DNA from: JAAZFF01 sp964405775 | GTDB lineage: Bacteria; Verrucomicrobiota; Kiritimatiellia; RFP12; UBA3636 | DNA: 35,245 nucleotides | NCBI GenBank assembly: GCA_964405775.1 | Contig: CAYOPG010000016.1 | Coordinates: 1 to 35,245 of the forward strand | Direction: 5' to 3' | Part shown: positions 1 through 9,105 of the stretch, piece after piece | How the letters are laid out: every line of letters starts with the position of its first letter | Numbering within the stretch: the first letter of the stretch is position 1 | The notes under the pieces: generated by a model | Told to the model about the DNA's origin: nothing | Databases searched by the model: none | What the model saw: the letters and a program-made list of their open reading frames with translations, nothing else | Position numbers and translations under genes: made by a program

Positions 1-61
1 CGTTTTATTTTTCCCTTTGCCCCTGTAGGCTCTTTTGTGTTAGGATTCTAAACGTTTTTAC

Positions 62-147
62 GCCGGGGTGGCGGAATGGCAGACGCAGCAGACTCAAAAT
101 CTGCCGGTGGCAACACCATGGGGGTTCGATCCCCCCTCCCGGCACCA
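62..147 (+). tRNA. tRNA-Leu(CAA)
   Basis: Class II tRNA that can be folded by eye. The 7-bp acceptor stem pairs 62-68 with 137-143, the last pair being G-U. The anticodon stem GCAGA/UCUGC encloses the loop CUCAAAA, giving anticodon CAA, which reads the leucine codon UUG. A long variable arm (GGUG-GCAA-CACC) is typical of tRNA-Leu, and the T-loop has GGUUCGAUCC. The 3' CCA is encoded at 145-147. The next coding sequence can start at 158, so the two are probably on one transcript. Confidence 0.95.
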
Positions 148-157
148 TTCCCCACTA

Positions 158-637
158 ATGATGAGCGACGACACAAATAATAGCAGCACAGGAACAGCGG
201 CCGCCACTGTCTCAGGATCGCAAACGGTGCGCCGCAGATCCAAGCACCGGCGACACCACAGCGGTAGAAGAAAAGCACGTTCCAGCGGCGAAAGCGAGGC
301 GGTAGTAAGAAAGCGGATGAACTTAATGTTCGTTTCGTTCACGCTTCCAGCCATAGTGATGATTATCGGCGGAACTCTTCTGGCGATTCTATACATGGGC
401 AACCCACACGAAACTCGTCCGGGACCAATCGTCGAAACCGCTTGGATCATGCTGGGATCCGGTGGTGCTTTTTTCGCTGCCGCACTGATTTTCAGCTGGA
501 TCAGAAACGGCATAATTAAAAGTCGCGAAAAACGCGAAAAACGCGAACTGGACATGGCAAGCGTCGCCACAAGAGGCAAAAGGCGATCGTCGCGCCGCCG
601 CCACAGGCATCCGCACAGACGTCAGTTTGATGAATGA
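158..637 (+). CDS. small two-helix membrane protein, unknown function
   Basis: A 159-residue protein I do not recognise. The start is placed at the first ATG after the tRNA; a second ATG follows at 161, and the open frame extends back into the tRNA only because no stop intervenes. The N-terminal 45 residues are Ser/Thr-rich then very basic. Two hydrophobic segments follow, around residues 57-80 and 94-114, and the C-terminus is again strongly Arg/Lys/His-rich. This predicts two membrane spans with both basic tails in the cytoplasm. It ends inside the start region of the GspL-like gene (stop 635-637), so it probably belongs to the same operon and may be an accessory inner-membrane component. 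No clear SD is visible. Confidence 0.6.
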   Translation: MMSDDTNNSSTGTAAATVSGSQTVRRRSKHRRHHSGRRKARSSGESEAVVRKRMNLMFVSFTLPAIVMIIGGTLLAILYMGNPHETRPGPIVETAWIMLGSGGAFFAAALIFSWIRNGIIKSREKREKRELDMASVATRGKRRSSRRRHRHPHRRQFDE

Positions 638-1973
638 GAACCGCGGCGCACAGACGATGAAATCCAGAAAACTATCAGCTGTGTCTTTAGGCATCGATTC
701 TACAGATGCCGGTGTCCTGAGGATTGCCGGCATACTTCACGGCACAGTTGTTTTCGAAAAGACCAACAACGATGCATCGCCGGAACTCAAACGCGCACTG
801 TCAGACGGCTCTGCGTGCAGCGCTCCAGTCAACCTTCAAGAAGCTCTGATGCTCAGACTCAACACGCCGCCGCTTCCAGAGGATAAAATCCTCCGCATCC
901 TCCCCTCTCTCCTTGATGTTCAGCTCCCATTCCCCGCCTCTGAATGCTCATATGTTTTTATGCAGACGCCTCCGCACTGCATTGCTCACGCTGTCCGAAA
1001 TTCAGACCTCGAGAACCTAATTTCATCTCTTGCCTCCCTCCAGTGCAACCCGGTGCGCATCGTGCCCCCTGCAGTCGTTGTGTGGGCTAAGGCGATCGAA
1101 GAATTCCCTCCAAAAAACTCAGAAGAACCGCGCGCCGTTTTAATAGCGAATCGGGATTACACTCTCATGCTGACGGGAACCGGACAGAATCTTTCAGGGC
1201 AAAGCGTGTTCAAAACTTCACCTGAAGAACCTCCCCGCCGTCTCCGTCTGGCACTGGGAACAATTCCCGAAGGCATTGTATGCATCTGCGCCGGAGATGA
1301 ACACGGCACGACTGCGGAGTCGCTTGCACAATTTCAAAAAACGCACCGAGCTGAAATAAAGTCTGTGCAGTCTCCCCTCTTTTTCCTCGCGCGCGCTTTG
1401 GCGGCAGACGGCGAAGTAAACGACGCCACACGTTACGATTCCAACTTACGCTCCGGCACTTTCCTGCACCCCGCACAATCACGGCGACATGCGGCGCCCG
1501 CGCTTCGTTTCAGCGCCATAACAGTGGTGTGCGCGGCAGCCATCGCCGCAGCGTCACTTTTTTCGCTTGCCAAGGCGAACGCAAACGCGGAAGCCTCACG
1601 CAATTCAATCCAGCTCCAAATCAATAAAGTCGCCGGCTACAAAGTAGACGCAAAAGGCTCCAAAGGAATAAAAACCGCACTCGACGCCGCGGGGCAGAAC
1701 ATAGACAACGCAGTGGTCGCGTTCGCCAACGACTCCATAGCAACGGCAATATCAGCCATAGAGCCCGTGTGCAGAAAACACTCCGTCACTCTGCACCACG
1801 TTTTTATCGACTCCGCGGGACTCACCGCCTCGGGAACCGCACCCGATGAATCAACCATAGCGTCATTCGTCCGCGAAATAAACGATTCCAGGATCAAAAC
1901 CGCACTCACGGAACAGCCAGTGCGTAATGAAGACGGTTCATACGACTTTTCCGTGTACCCCGCAAACAAATGA
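630..1973 (+). CDS. GspL/PilM-PilN-like inner-membrane platform protein
   Basis: Probable bitopic platform protein of a type II secretion or type IV pilus machine. The layout matches GspL: about 270 cytoplasmic residues that would form the actin-like (PilM-type) fold, then the pre-membrane motif DSNLRSGTF (family pattern NLxxGxF), one membrane helix near residues 291-314, and a periplasmic ferredoxin-like part of about 130 residues. The C-terminal pattern (LTASGTAPDESTIASFVREI) is the PilN/GspL type. Translation could start at ATG 630 or ATG 657; a TTG at 627 is also in frame. The gene overlaps its upstream neighbour and shares an ATGA overlap with the GspM-like gene. No ATPase, secretin or pseudopilin genes lie in the window. 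Family assignment comes from architecture and motifs, not from a search. Confidence 0.65.
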   Translation: MNENRGAQTMKSRKLSAVSLGIDSTDAGVLRIAGILHGTVVFEKTNNDASPELKRALSDGSACSAPVNLQEALMLRLNTPPLPEDKILRILPSLLDVQLPFPASECSYVFMQTPPHCIAHAVRNSDLENLISSLASLQCNPVRIVPPAVVVWAKAIEEFPPKNSEEPRAVLIANRDYTLMLTGTGQNLSGQSVFKTSPEEPPRRLRLALGTIPEGIVCICAGDEHGTTAESLAQFQKTHRAEIKSVQSPLFFLARALAADGEVNDATRYDSNLRSGTFLHPAQSRRHAAPALRFSAITVVCAAAIAAASLFSLAKANANAEASRNSIQLQINKVAGYKVDAKGSKGIKTALDAAGQNIDNAVVAFANDSIATAISAIEPVCRKHSVTLHHVFIDSAGLTASGTAPDESTIASFVREINDSRIKTALTEQPVRNEDGSYDFSVYPANK

Positions 1974-2482
1974 CAACCAAACCCTTAAACAGAATGAACC
2001 GGACAACCGCCATGGGCGCAATACTTGTTGCCGTCTGGTGCGTATCCTTTCTTCTTGCCGCTTGGTGCATAAGAAAAATACAAGCTGCCAACGCTGTGGT
2101 CGCACGAAACAATGAACTCGCCAGCGAACTCTCGCCAGCCCTCGCCGCGTCCAGATCATACGACAACGCATTGTCACAAGTAATTCTGATTGCAGCGACT
2201 GACGCCCCGCGCAAATCTGTCGCAGCCAGTATCGCAGAGGTGATTCCGCAGGCACAGCCTGCACAGCTTGTTGAAACTGACGAGTTTCGCCCCGTCTCCA
2301 ACCTGCACATGAAAACAACCACTGCCAAGTGGACCTCAATCGATATCGAAGCGCTCTCAAGAATCATCGCCACTCTTAGCAATGACTCGGTTCCACACCG
2401 CCTGCAATCTATTGCAATCACCCCGACGTCACGCGAAGGCATTGTCGAGGCCGAAGCCAAATTCATCACTTTTATTCAGTAG
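1970..2482 (+). CDS. GspM/PilO-like inner-membrane protein
   Basis: A 170-residue protein with a short basic N-terminus, one membrane helix (about residues 13-33), a helical stretch rich in Ala, Glu and Asn, and a C-terminal alpha/beta domain that would sit in the periplasm. This is the GspM/PilO layout, and its position right after a GspL-like gene supports the call. The start ATG overlaps the upstream stop as ATGA, implying translational coupling. A later in-frame ATG at 1994 is possible. GspL and GspM normally form a complex that links the cytoplasmic ATPase to the pseudopilus; the same partnership is inferred here. Sequence similarity in this family is weak, so the call leans on size, topology and context. 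Confidence 0.55.
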   Translation: MTTKPLNRMNRTTAMGAILVAVWCVSFLLAAWCIRKIQAANAVVARNNELASELSPALAASRSYDNALSQVILIAATDAPRKSVAASIAEVIPQAQPAQLVETDEFRPVSNLHMKTTTAKWTSIDIEALSRIIATLSNDSVPHRLQSIAITPTSREGIVEAEAKFITFIQ

Positions 2483-2490
2483 GAAAAACA

Positions 2491-3561
2491 ATGAAAAAAC
2501 AACAAATCGATTTTCTCCGTTCACTTTGCGAATCAATAACACCAAGTGGTTGGGAAACACCCGGACAACGCATCGTCGCCGATTACGTGGGCAAATACGC
2601 AGACTCGGTCACAATGGACTGCCACGGCAACCTGCATGCCGTAGTTAACCCCGACGCCCCATTCAGAATAATGCTCGACGCTCATTGCGATGAAATTGGC
2701 CTCATGACACAATACGTCGACGACAAAGGCTTCATTTTCGTGCAGCCTGTCGGAGGCGTCAACCTCCAACTGCTCCAAGGAGAGAGAGTCGTTTTCCAAG
2801 GCACTGGAGGTAAACTGATCCGCGGCGTAATTGGCCGCAAGGCAATACACCTTATGACACCCAAAGAACGTGAGGAAGGCGTCAAGGAAATTTCCGACCT
2901 ATGGGTAGATATAGGCTCGAAATCCGCCAAAGAAACCCTAGCCGCTCTGCCACTGGGATCGCCCGGGATTGTCGAATCAGGATGGCGCGAACTCATGAAC
3001 GGGCGCGTGTCGGCACGCGCCTTCGACGACCGAGCGGGCGTGTTTGTCGTCATCGACGCTCTACGCAGGCTTAAAGGCCGCAAGCTGAACGTCGCCGTGC
3101 ACGCTGTCAGTGCCACGCAGGAGGAGGTTGGCCTTTTAGGCGCGACGACTGCCGCATTCGGAGTTGACCCTCATGCGGGAATCGCTGTAGACGTGACGTT
3201 CGCCAGCGACGACCCGGGCGGCATGCCGAAAAAAACCGGTACGGTAAAGCTCGGCGGAGGCCCCGTCGTCGGTGTTGGCCCGACATACGATCACAAGCTC
3301 AACGAGATAGTTTTCTCCGTGGCAAAAAAATCTAAAATGGACGTTCAGATCCAGCCACGCAACCGAGGCAACGGCACAGATGCGTTCGCGATCCGACAAA
3401 CGCGTTCGGGCGTGCCCGTAGCGCAAATCAGCATACCTCTGCGTTACATGCACTCCGCAGTGGAGGTTGTGTCTCTCAACGATCTTGACCATTGCGCACA
3501 GCTTATAGCCGACACCGTGGCCGCAATCCCCGCATCCCCCGATTTCGGCCCGCGTCTCTGA
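2491..3561 (+). CDS. M42 family aminopeptidase (FrvX/glutamyl aminopeptidase type)
   Basis: Cytoplasmic dinuclear-metal aminopeptidase of 356 residues, the usual M42 length. The metal-site pattern is visible: His65 and Asp67 in AHCDEIG, bridging Asp180 in AFDDRAG, the catalytic Glu pair 211-212 in QEEVG, Asp234 in VDVTFASD, and a late His in RYMHSAVE. M42 enzymes form large tetrahedral particles that trim peptides. The stop codon of the upstream gene is part of the SD (TAGGAAA), leaving 8 nt to the start, so the gene is likely co-transcribed. There is no signal peptide. Some family members were named endoglucanase; the peptidase role is the better-supported one. Confidence 0.9.
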   Translation: MKKQQIDFLRSLCESITPSGWETPGQRIVADYVGKYADSVTMDCHGNLHAVVNPDAPFRIMLDAHCDEIGLMTQYVDDKGFIFVQPVGGVNLQLLQGERVVFQGTGGKLIRGVIGRKAIHLMTPKEREEGVKEISDLWVDIGSKSAKETLAALPLGSPGIVESGWRELMNGRVSARAFDDRAGVFVVIDALRRLKGRKLNVAVHAVSATQEEVGLLGATTAAFGVDPHAGIAVDVTFASDDPGGMPKKTGTVKLGGGPVVGVGPTYDHKLNEIVFSVAKKSKMDVQIQPRNRGNGTDAFAIRQTRSGVPVAQISIPLRYMHSAVEVVSLNDLDHCAQLIADTVAAIPASPDFGPRL

Positions 3562-3618
3562 TAAGACTCCTCTCTTGCATCCAGCCGTAACGGAATCAGC
3601 AGCTCCAAGAAACCTGAA

Positions 3619-5511
3619 ATGCGGAACCCAAACAACACAAAACAAGTCTCGCGGCAGAAAAACATCTTGTGGCTTTATCCCCCATCCGAATATCCATGCT
3701 TCCTGCTTTCGCGAATGAGGCGCGAGATCGTCCCACTTAAGTTGAAAGTAGGCTATCCCGGATGTTTCCACGAACCAGTGGCTACATCGTTCTTCCGCAA
3801 ACACGTCGAGCAAGGCGCGTTCCAATTTGACGCCGTTGGCACAGTGAGCGCAACGCTTGACGGTGCCACGGTCGAGGTCAATCGCAATGGGCTCTCGGCG
3901 TCGCTCACAACGCCACGGGCGGGCATTCTCCTGCTGGAAGTTACCGTACCCGACACACGCGAAGCGATCCCTTCGATCCGCTTCGAACCAGCGGACGGCT
4001 GGGAGACGTCCATCGACGGTTCAGAATTCGTAACGGCTGATCGCGACGAATTCCAGCATGAACCAGAACTGACCGTCCCCCACGATCTAGTCGAGTTCGC
4101 GCCCGGTCGGTACGATGCATCATGCGAAGTCTTCGCATACATAGAAATCGAATCCCGATCCGACCCCACCCTGCACGTAGGGGAATCAATTCCCGAAATG
4201 GAAAACCGTAACGCAACGCACTTCGAGCAAAGCACGGCTCTGACTCAAACGGAGCCCGGACACTGGCGCACGCCGCTGCCGCTCGCCTTCCGCTATGCCA
4301 GCGTTGAATCCGACACTCCCGTCGTTGTTACTTGCCAATCCATCACGAACGGCGCCATCCTGCGCGGAATGTTCAACGCCGACGAAAAACTCGATTACAT
4401 CTGGAAACAGTCCGCCTATACGCTGCATCTCTGCAACCGCAAATTTTTTCTCGACGGCATCAAACGCGACCGCCTCCCTTGGCTGGGGGATCTCGCCATC
4501 AGCCTCATGGCCAATGCCTACACCTTCGCCGACCCCATGCCGGTTCGACGCACTCTGGCTGCGATCGGCCGCGCCGGGATAAAAGAAAAGCACCTGAACG
4601 GTATAATTGACTACACACTCTGGTATTTCATCTGTCACGACAAGTATCAACTGTATTTCGGGGATCGCGGCTTTCTTGTCCAGCAATATCCGCTAATACG
4701 CGAAATACTGCATGACATAATCGCCATAGCCGAAAGCAACGGAGGTCTCCTCCCGACGGGCAGTGGCTGGTGTTTCATAGACTGGCTGAAAATGGAGAAG
4801 GACACCGCACTGCAGATGCTCTATCACTGGGCACTGCTCGCTGCCGCCGAACTAGCCCGACGTCTGGAAGATGTGGAATTGTCTAGACTCTGCCACGAAA
4901 AGGCGGCCGCCCTCAAAGCGCGCCTCATAGATAGCGCTTACGACCGCGACGCGGGCCTTTTCCGCGCCAAGCCCGGCGCCCCGGACTCCCCGTTCCTTCG
5001 CCATCCGAATTTCCTCGCGGTGCTTTCGGGCGTAGCCTCGGAAGAGAAGTCGGCGCGGATCGCCAAGGCGCTTGCAAAGGATGAAATGCCGGCTGTAGGC
5101 ACACCGTACATGGCATCGCTTGAGATTCTCGCATTGCACACGGCCGGCAACGCTCTGGAGGCGATATCGCGCATACGCAGGATATGGGGAGGCATGGCAA
5201 AAATGGGTGCCACAACTTTCTATGAGGCGTTTGATGAGAAAGCCACCGCCGAAGAGTCGCTGGTTTTCTACGGCCGCCCATACGGAAGAAGCCTGTGCCA
5301 TGCGTGGAGTTCCGGCCCAGCCGCGCTTCTGCCTATGATAGCGTTCGGATTCGAACCAACAGCCGATGGATGGGCGGATTTCCGCGTGGCAGAGTCTTCA
5401 CCCTTCCACGAAGCCTCTGCCATCCTGCCAGTCGAGCAAAACGCCACTATTCAAATACGTGCCGAAAATGGTAACATTAAGTTTAGTAAACAGACAGACA
5501 ATGCCCGATGA
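3619..5511 (+). CDS. GH78-type alpha-L-rhamnosidase-like glycosidase
   Basis: A 630-residue protein with an N-terminal beta-sandwich region (about 40-245) followed by an (alpha/alpha)6 six-hairpin barrel. The GH78-like signature near the barrel entrance is at 279-291 (DGIKRDRLPWLGD). A second acidic motif, TTFYEAFDE, and a late SLCHAWSSGP motif match the positions of the other active-site loops. The family removes terminal L-rhamnose from glycans. This copy is shorter than the common 900-1000-residue enzymes and has no signal peptide or lipobox, so it probably acts on imported oligosaccharides in the cytoplasm. The start at 3619 is the first ATG, with no strong SD; a downstream start would shorten the sandwich domain. 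Specificity within the six-hairpin clan is uncertain. Confidence 0.78.
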   Translation: MRNPNNTKQVSRQKNILWLYPPSEYPCFLLSRMRREIVPLKLKVGYPGCFHEPVATSFFRKHVEQGAFQFDAVGTVSATLDGATVEVNRNGLSASLTTPRAGILLLEVTVPDTREAIPSIRFEPADGWETSIDGSEFVTADRDEFQHEPELTVPHDLVEFAPGRYDASCEVFAYIEIESRSDPTLHVGESIPEMENRNATHFEQSTALTQTEPGHWRTPLPLAFRYASVESDTPVVVTCQSITNGAILRGMFNADEKLDYIWKQSAYTLHLCNRKFFLDGIKRDRLPWLGDLAISLMANAYTFADPMPVRRTLAAIGRAGIKEKHLNGIIDYTLWYFICHDKYQLYFGDRGFLVQQYPLIREILHDIIAIAESNGGLLPTGSGWCFIDWLKMEKDTALQMLYHWALLAAAELARRLEDVELSRLCHEKAAALKARLIDSAYDRDAGLFRAKPGAPDSPFLRHPNFLAVLSGVASEEKSARIAKALAKDEMPAVGTPYMASLEILALHTAGNALEAISRIRRIWGGMAKMGATTFYEAFDEKATAEESLVFYGRPYGRSLCHAWSSGPAALLPMIAFGFEPTADGWADFRVAESSPFHEASAILPVEQNATIQIRAENGNIKFSKQTDNAR

Positions 5512-5592
5512 GGAATGGAGCCACGCCCCTACCCGAATGTCTGGTCGTCTAAACGTCAACTCGAACCGCAACCTAAAGAAAGGACCCAAAGA

Positions 5593-6621
5593 ATGCGCAA
5601 ACACATCCCAGGCAACTTTATTGTAGCCGTCATGGCAACTGCAGCGGCGGCATTTCTTGCGACATCCTGCGCCACAAGCACCATGGATTTAGTTACTGGA
5701 GAACGAACCAGAAACTTCTACTCTGTGAGCGATGAAATAGCCCTCGGCAATCAGACGTTTGAGGAGATGAAAGCGCAAATGGCGAAGGACGGAACCGGCA
5801 CTGTCAGCAGGGACGCCAGAGAGACGCGGCGTGTTGAGAACATCGCAGCCCGAATTTTTGACGCCACGGGGATGCGCGATACTTTTGACTTCTCGGTTAC
5901 ACTTTTCGAATCCGAGGTTGTCAACGCGTTCGCCGTGCCCGGAGGCAAAATCGCCGTCTTCACCGGAATATGGGATCCTAAAAAAGGTCTGGTGTCTGGA
6001 GACGACGAATTGGCGGCGGTCATAGCCCATGAAACAGCGCATGTCGTGTGCCGCCACTCGACAGAGGCAATGACAAAGCAAATGCCGATGCAGCTCGTCC
6101 TCTCTGGACTTGGGGTGTTCGCCGCAACACAGGAGGATTCAAGGTGGCAAACAGTCGCGGACTCCGCCTTCCAACTTTACAACGGACTCGTAGTACCCAA
6201 GTATTCGCGGACGGATGAATTCGAGGCAGACAGCGTATCCATGCAGTACATGGCTAGAGCAGGTTTCGACCCTGCCGCCGCCGTCAGGTTATGGAAACGC
6301 GCTTACGAAAAGGAGGGAGCCACCCCCGGATACATGAGCATATTGTCGACCCATCCTTCGAACAAAGCGCGCTACGAAGCACTTCAGCGCCAGCTTCCCT
6401 CCGCACAGGCTCTGAGGGGTGAAGCGTCCGGAACACCAACGGCAAGAACATCAAATATCGCCCCAAACACTTCCTCACCAGTTGAAGCTCCTGGCAACCC
6501 CGGACCGCGGCCTCGGCCCGGTTCTGGAATTAGAAAAAACACGCTCGCATCCCCACCGTCTGCCACCCCTCCTCCAAACAAAGCGCACCCACCTAAAAAC
6601 GTTCTCCCTCCAAGCAAATAA
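5593..6621 (+). CDS. M48 family zinc metalloprotease, lipoprotein
   Basis: A 342-residue protease. The start at 5593 is preferred because it gives a clean lipoprotein signal (basic MRKH, hydrophobic core, lipobox LATSC with the lipidated Cys26) and has AGGA about 9 nt upstream; the frame is open further back without such features. The zinc motif HETAH is at 146-150, and the third ligand lies in the downstream EFEAD motif. This is the periplasmic M48B/LoiP-YcaL-like group, which works in envelope quality control. The last 60 residues are Pro/Ser/Thr-rich and probably disordered. The next gene begins 15 nt after the stop. Confidence 0.9.
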   Translation: MRKHIPGNFIVAVMATAAAAFLATSCATSTMDLVTGERTRNFYSVSDEIALGNQTFEEMKAQMAKDGTGTVSRDARETRRVENIAARIFDATGMRDTFDFSVTLFESEVVNAFAVPGGKIAVFTGIWDPKKGLVSGDDELAAVIAHETAHVVCRHSTEAMTKQMPMQLVLSGLGVFAATQEDSRWQTVADSAFQLYNGLVVPKYSRTDEFEADSVSMQYMARAGFDPAAAVRLWKRAYEKEGATPGYMSILSTHPSNKARYEALQRQLPSAQALRGEASGTPTARTSNIAPNTSSPVEAPGNPGPRPRPGSGIRKNTLASPPSATPPPNKAHPPKNVLPPSK

Positions 6622-6636
6622 ACCAAGCCACAAACC

Positions 6637-7893
6637 ATGAAAAGCAACAACTACAAAGACTACCTGCACAGCTATCCAGACTACGATGGGTTCTATGGTC
6701 ACTTCGGGGGAAGCTACATACCAGAGGATCTAAAGCAAATCATGCACGAGATCCGCGATGCGTACGACACCATTTCGCGCTCTTACGATTTCATTTCCGA
6801 ACTGCGTTCGATTCGCACGCACTACCAGGGCCGCCCAACACCCGTTTACCATGCCCAGCGCCTCTCGCGCAAAATCGGGAACTGCCAGATCTACCTGAAA
6901 CGCGAGGATTTAAACCACACAGGTGCCCACAAACTCAACCATTGCATGGGAGAAGGGCTTCTCGCAAAATACATGGGCAAAAAGAAAATCATCGCAGAGA
7001 CGGGAGCCGGCCAGCATGGTGTGGCCCTTGCCACGGCAGCGGCATATTTCAATATGGAGTGCGACATATACATGGGCGAGGTCGACATAGCGAAACAGGC
7101 GCCGAACGTCGCCCGCATGAAGCTTCTGGGGGCGCGCGTGGTTCCCGTCACACACGGGCTGAAAACGCTCAAGGAGGCTGTAGACGCATGCTTCGATGCT
7201 TATCTCAAGGATCCCGTCACACAGCTGTACTGCATCGGATCGGTCGTTGGACCGCATCCGTTCCCGATGATGGTGCGCGACTTTCAACACGTGGTTGGCG
7301 TTGAGGCGAGGGAGCAGTATTTCGAGATGACGGGCGAGGACCCTGACGTCGTAGCGGCATGCGTCGGCGGCGGCTCCAACGCCATGGGAATTTTCTCTGG
7401 ATTCCTCGACGCACGCAGCGATCTTCACGGTGTCGAGCCGCTCGGCCGCGGACCAAAACTCGGCGACCATGCCGCTTCTCTGACCTACGGCAGCGAAGGC
7501 ATCATGCACGGCTTCAACAGCATCATGCTGAAAGACGAGAAGGGTGAGCCCGCCCCCGTGTACTCCGTGGCTTCCGGACTCGACTACCCCTCAACCGGCC
7601 CGGAGCACAGTTACCTGCACGAAATCGGCCGCGCCAAATACTTCACGGCAGATGACAAAGAAGCTGTTGAGGCATTCTTTGTATTGTCTCGTCTGGAAGG
7701 CATCATTCCGGCACTGGAATCCTCTCACGCCGTCGCGCACGCCATACGCCTCGCCCGCCAGAACTCCGGTTCCAAACCTCTGTCGATCCTTGTTAACCTT
7801 TCCGGTCGTGGCGACAAGGATATGGACTACATAATCGAGCACTACGGCACCGGCGAAGAAGTATACGCGCAATTTCTCAAAGACAACGCCTGA
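6637..7893 (+). CDS. trpB: tryptophan synthase beta chain (orphan copy)
   Basis: PLP enzyme of 418 residues that condenses indole with L-serine to give tryptophan. The PLP lysine is Lys99 in HTGAHKLNH, the catalytic glutamate is Glu121 in AETGAGQHG, the phosphate loop is GGGSNAMG, and the C-terminal block GPEHSYLHEIGRAKYF is that of canonical TrpB1 proteins. It has about 20 more residues than the enterobacterial chain. The residue after KLN is His where Asn or Gln is usual. No trpA or any other trp gene is present, so it may recycle indole or work with an alpha chain elsewhere. It follows the M48 gene by 15 nt and may be read from the same transcript. Confidence 0.92.
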   Translation: MKSNNYKDYLHSYPDYDGFYGHFGGSYIPEDLKQIMHEIRDAYDTISRSYDFISELRSIRTHYQGRPTPVYHAQRLSRKIGNCQIYLKREDLNHTGAHKLNHCMGEGLLAKYMGKKKIIAETGAGQHGVALATAAAYFNMECDIYMGEVDIAKQAPNVARMKLLGARVVPVTHGLKTLKEAVDACFDAYLKDPVTQLYCIGSVVGPHPFPMMVRDFQHVVGVEAREQYFEMTGEDPDVVAACVGGGSNAMGIFSGFLDARSDLHGVEPLGRGPKLGDHAASLTYGSEGIMHGFNSIMLKDEKGEPAPVYSVASGLDYPSTGPEHSYLHEIGRAKYFTADDKEAVEAFFVLSRLEGIIPALESSHAVAHAIRLARQNSGSKPLSILVNLSGRGDKDMDYIIEHYGTGEEVYAQFLKDNA

Positions 7894-7945
7894 TTGTGCC
7901 TCAGGGTTGCTTCCCGCAAGACGCCACAAAAATGGGGAAGTCCCG

Positions 7946-9103
7946 TTATTTACTGGCCGGTGCTTGACGCCGCATTAGAACAAGGCAATCCCCGATCGCT
8001 CTCTGTACACCGTCCGAGGGCGAGTTCACTACCTTGCCCGCAAGCCAAAATGTGGAGGATCCCCCGCCGTCCATGTTGATGGCTTCGTCGCAACCAAGTT
8101 CCCGCATGAACGCAGAAGCCTCGCTGAAACTCATGCCTCTTGACAACTTCTCCTGCCTGCCATCGACGACAGCGAGGAAGACACTTTTGTCGTTGTACCC
8201 CACAAGCGTCCGCGGCGCGCGCGGGCCGGGCTTGGCGGGGTCAACAACCTCTGGCACCTCATCTTTTTTTAAGATTTGAGGTTCACCGCTTATGGCCGTG
8301 ACTACATCCGACATATCCTCGCTGAAGGCCGTGCCGATCGTTATCACATCCCCGGGAGCAAGCGCGGGTGTGCTGTCTTCGGCTTTGCGGGAAACGGTCA
8401 GGACAAGCGTGCCTGGGGCTATTGGGGCATTCCCCTCCCTGCGCACTTCAAGCACTTTGGCACGCATGTCACGACTCGCGCATAGTGGCAACCACGCTGC
8501 GGGATCTGCCGGACCAAGAACAATTTCCCTGACATTGGTTACACCTGTTGAAGGCGCGTATGCCGGAGTGAAAATCACCAGCGCGGTCCCCCTGACGTTG
8601 CTGTCGTAATCCGCTGTCGGACGGTTCAAACCGAAGGACGCTGTCGAGCCATCCGGCCAGGTTATCTTGAAGTCAGACCGCACGCGCCTTATTGACGGTG
8701 TGCCGTCAGCCGTGAAACACAATGACGTGCTTCGCGGACCGCTGAGCAACTCGCCCTCAATGATAGAGATGCCTGATACTGCGCCGAAAAACGCCGGTTC
8801 TTTAGTGAACTCGAAATACCCGCCATTCACTGCCGCAAGAGCCTGACCTTTTCCCTTTGGCATACCCTCTGCCATGCGCTGCACGGTCTCCTTGCCTTTA
8901 ATCATCTTGCCGACAGACGCAGTAAAATACAAATCCGGCTGCCGTCTGTCTATCTCAAGCACGTGGATTGAAAGCGGGGCGTCTTTATCTGAGATTTGGC
9001 GGTATGAAACGCCTGTACCAAGATCGCCCACATCCTTCCCATACACCGGCAACACTGCGCTGAAGAGCAGGAGAGATATAACAAGGTTTTGGTTTACTTT
9101 CAT
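7946..9103 (-). CDS. secreted phosphodiester glycosidase (NAGPA domain) protein
   Basis: A 385-residue protein with an N-terminal signal peptide (about 1-22, cleavage likely after VYG). The NAGPA-type domain is shown by AAVNGGYFEF near residue 95, the central GYNDKSVFLAVVDGR region and the hallmark NMDGGGSST (about 343-351). The human relative removes GlcNAc from phosphodiester-linked mannose; bacterial members are linked to exopolysaccharide or cell-wall glycan phosphodiesters. Its middle section resembles the beta-rich insert seen in many members. The start at 9103 lies 2 nt after the stop of a short leader ORF carrying the only strong SD, so its translation is probably coupled. It converges on trpB. 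Confidence 0.85.
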   Translation of the reverse strand: MKVNQNLVISLLLFSAVLPVYGKDVGDLGTGVSYRQISDKDAPLSIHVLEIDRRQPDLYFTASVGKMIKGKETVQRMAEGMPKGKGQALAAVNGGYFEFTKEPAFFGAVSGISIIEGELLSGPRSTSLCFTADGTPSIRRVRSDFKITWPDGSTASFGLNRPTADYDSNVRGTALVIFTPAYAPSTGVTNVREIVLGPADPAAWLPLCASRDMRAKVLEVRREGNAPIAPGTLVLTVSRKAEDSTPALAPGDVITIGTAFSEDMSDVVTAISGEPQILKKDEVPEVVDPAKPGPRAPRTLVGYNDKSVFLAVVDGRQEKLSRGMSFSEASAFMRELGCDEAINMDGGGSSTFWLAGKVVNSPSDGVQRAIGDCLVLMRRQAPASK

Positions 9104-9105
9104 TT

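Noticed and set aside
3136..3825. 229-codon minus-strand frame across the M42/GH78 junction
   Set aside because: Overlaps two well-supported plus-strand genes and has no motif of its own.
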